Positions 31,822 through 37,235 of a stretch of DNA of 37,235 nucleotides are shown in pieces. Position 1 is the stretch's first letter. Every line of letters starts with the position of its first letter. Position numbers and translations under genes: made by a program. Origin of the DNA: Bacteroidota bacterium (GTDB lineage: Bacteria > Bacteroidota > Bacteroidia > 2-12-FULL-35-15); contig PLYN01000030.1 of NCBI GenBank assembly GCA_003151815.1, positions 1 to 37,235 on the forward strand. The letters are read 5' to 3'. Under the pieces are notes generated by a model, which did no database searches, was not told where the DNA came from, and saw only the letters and a list, made by a program, of their open reading frames with translations.

Positions 31822-32664
31822 ATGCAAACAATACTCAATAAAATCATAAAAGGGAGTCGTGATAAAGACATCAGTGTAGATGTGTTTTTTAAATCGAGCA
31901 AACAACCCAAGTCCATTGTTATTTTTTCGCATGGCTTTAAAGGCTTTAAAGATTGGGGTTGTTGGGATATAGTGGCGAAACATTTTGCTGAAGCAGGTTT
32001 TGTATTTGTGAAATTTAATTTCTCCTATAATGGAACTACCATTGATCAGCCTTCCGATTTCGCTGATCTGGAAGCGTTCGGAAATAATAATTATACCACT
32101 GAATTGAATGACCTTGGATTGGTTATCGATTGGGTATTAAGTACCGAACTTTTAAATGATGAAATTGATAAACAGCAATTGAATTTGTTGGGACATAGCA
32201 GAGGTGGAGGGATCACCATTTTAAAAGCAGGAGAAGATAACAGGGTAAAAAAAATTACCACTTGGGCAGCCGTTGCAGATCTTATTCAAAGAATGAAAGA
32301 TTATAATTTAAACGAATGGAAAGAAAAAGGTGTGCTGTATAGTATGAACGCACGGACTAAACAAGAGATGCCTTTGTATTATCAATTATATGAAGATACA
32401 ATTACAAATGCTCCCCGCCTTGATATTCAAAAAGTAACTGCTCAACTTTCTATTCCATTTTTAATTATTCATGGTACCAATGATGAGGCAGTATCTGTGG
32501 AGGATGCAAAATTACTTCATTCAACATGCAAACATTCTGAGTTGTTTTTAATAGAAGGTGCAGGACATACATTTGGTGCCAAACATCCATTTGATGGTAA
32601 GGAACTTCCCATATATGCCGATATAGTAGTAAATAAAACGATCGAATTTTTCAAGACAATTTAG
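31822..32664 (+). CDS. Alpha/beta hydrolase
   Basis: 280 residues: FSHGFKGFKDWGCWD forms the oxyanion loop, LLGHSRGGG carries the nucleophile Ser in G-H-S-R-G, and IHGTNDEAVSVED (Asp) and GAGHTFGAKHP (His) complete the triad. No signal peptide. A serine hydrolase of the dienelactone-hydrolase-like or peptidase S9-like group. Single gene with its own promoter at 31755-31762. Confidence 0.9.
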   Translation: MQTILNKIIKGSRDKDISVDVFFKSSKQPKSIVIFSHGFKGFKDWGCWDIVAKHFAEAGFVFVKFNFSYNGTTIDQPSDFADLEAFGNNNYTTELNDLGLVIDWVLSTELLNDEIDKQQLNLLGHSRGGGITILKAGEDNRVKKITTWAAVADLIQRMKDYNLNEWKEKGVLYSMNARTKQEMPLYYQLYEDTITNAPRLDIQKVTAQLSIPFLIIHGTNDEAVSVEDAKLLHSTCKHSELFLIEGAGHTFGAKHPFDGKELPIYADIVVNKTIEFFKTI

Positions 32665-32685
32665 AAATGTAAATTCGGCGCAATC

Positions 32686-32812
32686 AATAAAAAAAGCAGG
32701 TACTTACGCACCTGCTTTACCTAACAAAAACAAAACAAAAAACAACCGATTTTTCATCGACCTTGGATTTGACAGTTTAACCATTTTTTAAAATGGGTAT
32801 ATCTGCTTCAAT
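32686..32812 (-). ncRNA. Candidate small RNA with its own promoter and terminator
   Basis: On the minus strand a perfect -7 element TATGTTTG (32820 down to 32813) is followed by about 120 nt without a reading frame. It contains CCATTTT/AAAATGG-type and CGAT/ATCG stems and ends in the hairpin AAAGCAGGT (32710-32718 side) / ACCTGCTTT with a tail of T (32691-32696). A run rich in GTTTTGTTTTTG precedes the terminator. No known RNA family could be assigned. It may instead be the 3' end of the 68-aa gene's transcript. Confidence 0.4.
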
Positions 32813-32901
32813 CAAACATATAGGTTATCCTTACATGTAGCAGGTTACGCTGCCTTTGAACTATAAAATAAAATATCATTGCTGATACAAAATCTTCTAG
32901 T

Positions 32902-33108
32902 CTATGTTTTTGTTTTAATCATTAATAACAAAAAAAAGTCGTAACTGTTTTCTTCGGAAATTGGAATGCATGCATCATCAACCTCTGACCAATTGGGATT
33001 CTCACCCAAAAATAGTATCAACTTTCGTTGCCTTTGTATCTGCCAGTTTGTAAAGTCTTTTACAACTCCATTATCTGACCTAATAAATGTTAAAATGATT
33101 TTTTTCAT
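32902..33108 (-). CDS. Unknown small protein, 68 aa
   Basis: MKKIILTFIRSDNGVVKDFT, then NWQIQRQRKLILFLGENPNW and an acidic end with DDACIPISEENSYDFFLLLM. Mixed alpha/beta, no signal. No family recognised. Support comes from the promoter: a perfect TATATTTG 11 bp before the ATG and an Fnr-type box at the exact regulon distance, divergent from the methyltransferase promoter. The leader would be only a few bases. Confidence 0.6.
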   Translation of the reverse strand: MKKIILTFIRSDNGVVKDFTNWQIQRQRKLILFLGENPNWSEVDDACIPISEENSYDFFLLLMIKTKT

Positions 33109-33118
33109 TAAGATAAAA

Positions 33119-33183
33119 CAAATATATACCTGTCGTAAAGAATTTTCAATGACTATTATTATAAGATATTGTGACTATTGATA
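33119..33183 (-). promoter_or_regulatory. Fnr-type box(es) and -7 element for the 68-aa gene
   Basis: Minus-strand TATATTTG (33126 down to 33119). TGACTATTATtA (33150-33161, one mismatch) is centred 36.5 nt from its G. At the distal position (33172-33183) TGACTATTGATA has one perfect half-site and two mismatches in the other. Confidence 0.55.
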
Positions 33184-33237
33184 CTTTAGAATGATTAAGG
33201 AATGAAATTTCAGAATGATCAAATTCTTTTCTTGATT

Positions 33238-33280
33238 TGTCCTAAATCATTATAATCACAATTCGATTGGATTTACTTTG
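33238..33280 (+). promoter_or_regulatory. Fnr-type box and -7 element for the methyltransferase run
   Basis: TGtCCTAAATCA (33238-33249, one mismatch) is centred 36.5 nt before the G of TTACTTTG (33273-33280), the same -7 variant as at 16839. A half-site TGAT (33216-33219) is at the distal position. Confidence 0.55.
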
Positions 33281-33336
33281 CGCTCTTAATGAATGTGTGA
33301 TTTTTCTTACTGATTAAATAAATTTTACCTGATAAA

Positions 33337-33978
33337 ATGATGATGCTTAAAACAAAACCTTTCGAAAAACATGCTTTAGAATATGATAAATGGTTCGAAA
33401 AATATCCATATGTATTTGAGTCGGAGGTAGCCGCATTGCGCGATGCACTCCCTTATGGCGATCTTCATGGCATTGAAGTGGGACTTGGAACAGGTAGATT
33501 TTCCAATGCATTGGGAATAAAGGAAGGTGTTGAGCCTGCTGAAGCAATGCGGGAAATAGCATTAAGCAGGGGCATTGATGTGTTTGCTGCCTCGGCTGAA
33601 CATCTTCCATATAAAGATCTCCGTTTCGATTTTGTTTTGATGACCTCTTGCATTAATTATTTCAACAAGCTAAATCCGGCGTTCAGAGAGGCAAATCGCG
33701 TATTGAAACCCGGCGGTACGCTGATTGTTGGTTGCATAGATAAATTCAGCACGATCGGGAAGTTATATGAAGCCAAGAGACCTGAAAGTATATTTTATAA
33801 ACAGGCAATTTTTTATCCGGTAGACAAAGTGGCAAAGGAAATTCACAAAGAAGGATTTAATAAACCGGAATTTACGCAAACACTTTTTGAAAATCTTGAC
33901 AAAATAAAAGAGTTTGAACCTGCTAAACCTGGTTATGGTGAGGGTTCGTTTGTTATAATCAAAGCCATTAAAAAATGA
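33337..33978 (+). CDS. Class I SAM-dependent methyltransferase
   Basis: 213 residues. Motif I is IEVGLGTGRFS (about 48-58), followed by GVEPAEAM, the acidic motif near ASAEHLPYKD and the post-motif FDFVLMTSCINYFNKLNPAF with RVLKPGGTLIVG. A UbiE/Methyltransf_11-type enzyme of unknown substrate. The stop overlaps the start of the YbhB-like gene (ATGA), so the two are translationally coupled. A second in-frame Met is at residue 2-3. The box promoter makes it a regulon member. Confidence 0.9.
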   Translation: MMMLKTKPFEKHALEYDKWFEKYPYVFESEVAALRDALPYGDLHGIEVGLGTGRFSNALGIKEGVEPAEAMREIALSRGIDVFAASAEHLPYKDLRFDFVLMTSCINYFNKLNPAFREANRVLKPGGTLIVGCIDKFSTIGKLYEAKRPESIFYKQAIFYPVDKVAKEIHKEGFNKPEFTQTLFENLDKIKEFEPAKPGYGEGSFVIIKAIKK

Positions 33979-34451
33979 TCGCAACAGAATCTATTCCCAA
34001 AACAGATATCAGGACATTAGATATTTCAAGTGCTGCGTTTGCCGGTAATACTTATATTCCCAGCAAATACACTTGCGATGGTGAAAACACGAATCCTCCT
34101 CTAAACATTGGTAATATTCCAAAAGAAACAAGAAGTTTAGCATTGATTGTTGATGATCCTGATGGACCAATAAGGATCTGGACCCACTGGATCGTTTGGA
34201 ACATTCCACCAACAAAAAAAATTAAAGAGGGCAATACAATTGGTCTTGAAGGGTTAAATGATTTCGGACAATACAATTATGGAGGACCTTGTCCACCTTC
34301 CGGAATACATCATTATCATTTTAAAGTATATGCATTGGATAATGTTCTTGACCTAAAAAAAAGCAGTGCAAAACATGATCTGGAAAAAGCGATAAGTTCA
34401 CATATAATCGCGTTTGGCGAGTTGATAGGATTATATAAAAAAGCCTTATAA
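33975..34451 (+). CDS. YbhB/YbcL-family PEBP-like protein
   Basis: 158 residues with PSKYTCDGENTNPPLNIGNI, LALIVDDPDGPIRIWTHWIV (the D-P-D and G-x-x-x-H-W anion pocket), GPCPPSGIHHYHFKVYALD. This is the bacterial Raf-kinase-inhibitor-like/phosphatidylethanolamine-binding fold. No signal peptide, so cytoplasmic like YbhB. Physiological role in bacteria is not established. Confidence 0.93.
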   Translation: MIATESIPKTDIRTLDISSAAFAGNTYIPSKYTCDGENTNPPLNIGNIPKETRSLALIVDDPDGPIRIWTHWIVWNIPPTKKIKEGNTIGLEGLNDFGQYNYGGPCPPSGIHHYHFKVYALDNVLDLKKSSAKHDLEKAISSHIIAFGELIGLYKKAL

Positions 34452-34474
34452 TTTTCAATAAAAAAACATCAATT

Positions 34475-34885
34475 ATGACATACAAAGATTTTTATGCCGA
34501 ATTAGGTAAACTCCTTTATGCAGTTGCTGATATTGATGGTATGATCACTCAGGAAGAAAAAAAAGCGCTGCAAGACATTGTAAAAAAAGAACTTGTTCCC
34601 GCTGAAAAGCACATAGATGGTTTTGGCAGCGACACTGCTTATTACACTGAAATAGAATTCGATTTTCTGGACGATGAAATAGCAGATACAGAAGCAGCTT
34701 TTAATTCTTTTATTGATTATGTGGAAGAACATCATACCGCTTTTGATGAAAAAATGAAAAAAACGGTTCTTCATGTAGTGCGAGAAATCGCCAAAGCCTA
34801 TCGCGGTACCAATAAAAAGGAAAATGAATTAATAAAAAAATTAGAAAAAAAACTTTTAAAGATTGAATTTAAAAGCGATAAATAA
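34475..34885 (+). CDS. TerB-like helical protein
   Basis: 136 residues, all helical: LGKLLYAVADIDGMITQEEK (10-29) with the acidic D-x-D-G-x-x-x-x-E-E pattern of TerB-like proteins, a middle region rich in Asp/Glu (DFLDDEIADTEAAF), and a Lys-rich end. It may bind Ca2+ or a membrane-stress complex, as TerB does. It lies 23 bp after the YbhB-like gene and is probably in the same operon as the methyltransferase. Confidence 0.7.
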   Translation: MTYKDFYAELGKLLYAVADIDGMITQEEKKALQDIVKKELVPAEKHIDGFGSDTAYYTEIEFDFLDDEIADTEAAFNSFIDYVEEHHTAFDEKMKKTVLHVVREIAKAYRGTNKKENELIKKLEKKLLKIEFKSDK

Positions 34886-34966
34886 ATATTATCTGAGTAT
34901 TGAAAGCAATACCAATTGCTGAGTTATTACCAAAACCAATCCTTTTAAACTTATTTTATATTTAGT

Positions 34967-35242
34967 AACTGTTTAAATTTTATTGTTTTCAGTTTGTTAG
35001 TTCAAAGCTATGCAATTCAGTGCAAGGATTTAATTGCTACAAATTTTTCAATTTTCTTTTGTCATTTTTGAGAGCAGAGAAAAATCTTGCTTTTCGATTT
35101 GTAAGATGCTTCATTGCCTGCCCAACTGCCTGTCGGCATTCATTCAGGAGGGCATTCAGCATGACAAAGAATTTCATTCTTTGTTTTAAACCTCTGCAAT
35201 TCAGCGCAGAGTTGTATAGTTAAAAACATGTTTATTTAAACT
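34967..35242. repeat. AACTGTTTAAATTTT element, third copy
   Basis: Left end AACTGTTTAAATTTT (34967-34981) is identical to that of 5027-5301; the right end (TTTATTTAAACT) is degenerate. The interior (GTTAGTTCAAAGCTATGCAA, TGCAATTCAGTGCA, CTCTGCAATTCAGCGCAGAG) matches 15943-16150 rather than the REP interior of 5027-5301, so the family has two kinds of filling. No gene. The following 35243-35514 is AT-rich and empty as far as I can see. Confidence 0.7.
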
Positions 35243-35514
35243 CCGCCGATTTGGTTTTATGGCTCATAAAATTCATAAAGCCATACCGCTTTTTTCTTGA
35301 TAAGACGAAAATAAAAACGAATGTTTTTTTGTCTTTGTTCATATTTCCCTTCAGAATTCCCATATTAATATATTTATGAAATCCCCATATACCAAGCATA
35401 AAAAAGACTTTCCTGCTTTTTGGCAGGTTTATTTCTGCATTTCTTACTCCTGCTTTAGTAGTAAAAGGTTATTTGGAACTATCATATCCCCTATAATATA
35501 AATTATTTGCCATC

Positions 35515-35522
35515 TACTTTTG
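35515..35522 (+). promoter_or_regulatory. -7 element before the 60-aa reading frame
   Basis: TACTTTTG, a perfect TAnnTTTG, 22 bp before the ATG at 35545. No Fnr-type box at the regulon distance. Confidence 0.5.
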
Positions 35523-35544
35523 TAACGAATCAAATGATAAAATT

Positions 35545-35727
35545 ATGAAAACATTAAAAACAAAATTGCGAATCTGCATTAATTTAAATCGAATAGAAGG
35601 GATGAAAAAAAAATTGTTTCAAAAAATAGTTTATGGAATGGATTTGTTAGTGATACATTTTAATTTGTCACAAGTTCAATTCATTTTAAGAGATCAACTG
35701 CAAAATCAAATAGAAAATAGTACCTGA
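35545..35727 (+). CDS. Possible small protein, 60 aa
   Basis: MKTLKTKLRICINLNRIEGM, KKKLFQKIVYGMDLLVIHFN, then QVQFILRDQLQNQIENST. A basic N-terminal half and amphipathic C-terminal half; no signal or motif recognised. The perfect -7 element with a short leader supports transcription. Could be an RNA instead. Confidence 0.4.
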   Translation: MKTLKTKLRICINLNRIEGMKKKLFQKIVYGMDLLVIHFNLSQVQFILRDQLQNQIENST

Positions 35728-35829
35728 TAAGAATGGACATCATTAATATGCTGTTCGACAATTTTTCAGCTTTATAGAATTAAAGTTTTCTATAAATAAA
35801 TAAAATCATTATTAATAAAACTAAATCTT

Positions 35830-37179
35830 ATGAAAAGTAAATTAACTCTAATTCCGTTTATAGCACTGATAGCAGTGAGTATATATGCAGTATTCAACCA
35901 AGGTTTGCCAAGTGGGATTCCGGCTCTTGGTGTAGATAAAATTAATACCGGAGATGTAGCGTGGGTATTAACAGCAACCGCCTTAGTATTATTTATGACA
36001 CCGGGTCTTGCATTGTTTTATGGCGGTATGGTAAACTCAAAAAATATTATCTCTACCATGTTACAAAGTTTTATCAGTATGGGTATTATAAGTATTGTGT
36101 GGGTGGTGGTTGGATTTAGCGTTGCCTTCGGAACCGATGTAGGCGGCTTATTCGGAAACCCCCTTTCTTTCTTTATGTTAAACAATGTATTGGATGGCAG
36201 TCCTTGGTCATTAGCACCAACAATACCTTTGATATTGTTTGTTCTTTTTCAGTTAAAGTTCGCCATCATCACTCCGGCTTTAATAACCGGATCGTTTTCT
36301 GAAAGAATTAAATTTACTTCTTATGTATTATTTATTTGTTTGTTCAGTGTTTTTATTTATGCTCCTTTAGCGCACTGGGCTTGGCATCCTGACGGATGGT
36401 TATTTAAAATGGGTGTGTTGGATTTTGCCGGAGGAACAGTTGTTCACATTTCTGCGGGTTGTGCCGCTTTGGCTGCTGCTCTATACTTGGGTAAAAGAAA
36501 AGAAGGCGCTGAAGAAAATACTCCTGCAAACATTCCATTCGTATTATTAGGAACTGCCATATTGTGGTTTGGATGGTTTGGTTTCAATGCCGGATCTGCT
36601 TTAGGTGCAGGAAGTTTAGCGGTAACTGCTTTTGCCACTACTAACACTGCTGCTGCAGCTGCAGGTTTGGCTTGGATATTTTTTGATGGCGTGAGTGGAA
36701 AAAAACCCACCGCAATCGGTTTCTCCATTGGAGCAGTTGTTGGTTTGGTTGCGATTACGCCGGCAGCAGGTTATGTGAGCATTCCTGTTAGTATTTTCAT
36801 TGGAACATTGGCAAGCATCATTAGTAACCTTGTTGTTAGATGGAGAGCAAAATCAACATTGGATGATACTTTAGATGTGTTTCCTTGCCACGGTGTAGGT
36901 GGAATGACAGGAATGTTACTGACAGGTTTGTTTGCAAGTAAATTGATCAATTCAGCAGCCGTTGATGGTTGGGCAAATGGTGGAGGATCCGGTCTGTTCG
37001 TTTCTCATCTTATTGCTTTGCTTGCTGTTGCAGCATTTGCTTTCTTCGGTTCATTACTGCTGCTAAAAATTACAGATATGATTTCTCCTTTGCGTGTTAC
37101 TGAAGAAGAAAAAGAAATCGGTTTAGATGTTACTCAACATGGTGAAGAAACATTAATTAACAAAGTAACCAGAAGATAA
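35830..37179 (+). CDS. amtB: Ammonium transporter (Amt/MEP/Rh)
   Basis: 449 residues with a signal-like first span (1-24) and about eleven membrane helices. Family signatures: WVLTATALVLFMTPGLALFY-GG (45-66), the first pore His in FAGGTVVHISAG and the second in DVFPCHGVGG, and GAILWFGWFGFNAGSAL-like helix 6. Forms a trimer that moves NH3/NH4+ across the inner membrane. A regulatory PII gene would be expected next to it but is not in the window; another gene starts 47 bp downstream. Confidence 0.96.
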   Translation: MKSKLTLIPFIALIAVSIYAVFNQGLPSGIPALGVDKINTGDVAWVLTATALVLFMTPGLALFYGGMVNSKNIISTMLQSFISMGIISIVWVVVGFSVAFGTDVGGLFGNPLSFFMLNNVLDGSPWSLAPTIPLILFVLFQLKFAIITPALITGSFSERIKFTSYVLFICLFSVFIYAPLAHWAWHPDGWLFKMGVLDFAGGTVVHISAGCAALAAALYLGKRKEGAEENTPANIPFVLLGTAILWFGWFGFNAGSALGAGSLAVTAFATTNTAAAAAGLAWIFFDGVSGKKPTAIGFSIGAVVGLVAITPAAGYVSIPVSIFIGTLASIISNLVVRWRAKSTLDDTLDVFPCHGVGGMTGMLLTGLFASKLINSAAVDGWANGGGSGLFVSHLIALLAVAAFAFFGSLLLLKITDMISPLRVTEEEKEIGLDVTQHGEETLINKVTRR

Positions 37180-37226
37180 AAAACAGTAATCAATAATTAA
37201 TTTAACAATCAATAAAACTTAACAAA

Positions 37227-37235
37227 ATGAAAAAA
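37227..37235 (+). CDS. Start of the next gene (truncated by window end)
   Basis: ATG AAA AA after an A-rich leader typical of Bacteroidota starts, 47 bp behind amtB. Only three codons are visible, so nothing can be said of the product; a signal peptide (MKK) is likely. Confidence 0.35.

Noticed and set aside
35020-35223. 67-aa frame
   Set aside because: Falls inside the repeat 34967-35242 and follows its hairpins.
1-37235. CRISPR array, tRNA or rRNA genes, prophage
   Set aside because: No regular repeat-spacer series, no cloverleaf or rRNA stretch, and no phage structural genes were seen by reading.

Overview
The window is AT-rich chromosomal DNA from a member of the Bacteroidota. The evidence is the recurrent -7 promoter element TAnnTTTG, A-rich leaders without strong Shine-Dalgarno sequences, a Por/type IX secretion C-terminal domain, split MacA/MacB/TolC-type efflux genes and many small palindromic elements. 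The order cannot be fixed from sequence alone. No rRNA, tRNA, phage, full transposase gene or CRISPR array was seen.

Left half (about 1-21.3 kb): a stress/dormancy-type island. It holds a DUF5670-like membrane peptide, a frameshifted receiver protein, a PAS histidine kinase, an HPF-type ribosome hibernation factor beside a broken CDP-alcohol phosphatidyltransferase gene, FtsH, a nitroreductase, a MacB/MacA/TolC-type efflux operon, a phosphoribosyltransferase/dienelactone-hydrolase-like operon with several tiny genes, an HGG-motif protein, an erythromycin-esterase-like protein, a two-CBS protein and a receiver-Crp/Fnr hybrid regulator (20112-21173, minus). The gene content resembles the mycobacterial DosR dormancy regulon.

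The main discovery is a shared promoter architecture. An Fnr-like box, TGAYnnnnRTCA, lies with its centre exactly 36.5 nt upstream of the G ending a TAnnTTTG-like -7 element, often with a second box 22 bp further upstream. I find it ahead of the receiver gene (479), the 139-aa gene (2759-3178), a near-leaderless 33-aa membrane peptide (4721), ftsH, the 65-aa/nitroreductase pair, tolC-macAB, the 138-aa HGG gene, the erythromycin-esterase-like gene, the CBS gene, and a divergent pair at 33108/33337. A variant one base shorter precedes the receiver-Crp gene itself. The recognition helix of that regulator carries the Fnr-type E-x-x-S-R pattern, so it is the best local candidate for the controlling factor. 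Strong promoters of unrelated genes in the same window (dcp, asnB, GMC oxidoreductase, alpha/beta hydrolase, two toxin-antitoxin or small-gene promoters) lack the box at that position.

Right half (about 21.5-37.2 kb): mostly housekeeping and mobile small modules. It holds an M3 peptidase (Dcp) followed by a broken RelE-type toxin-antitoxin pair and a duplicated 3' end of dcp, asparagine synthetase B, a CHAP-like secreted protein, a RelE/ParE toxin-antitoxin pair, a palindrome-rich non-coding element, a GMC oxidoreductase, an SDR, a MazEF-type pair between short direct repeats, an alpha/beta hydrolase, a candidate small RNA, a methyltransferase-YbhB-TerB-like run that rejoins the regulon, and AmtB. 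At least three non-autonomous repeat families are scattered through the intergenic spaces.
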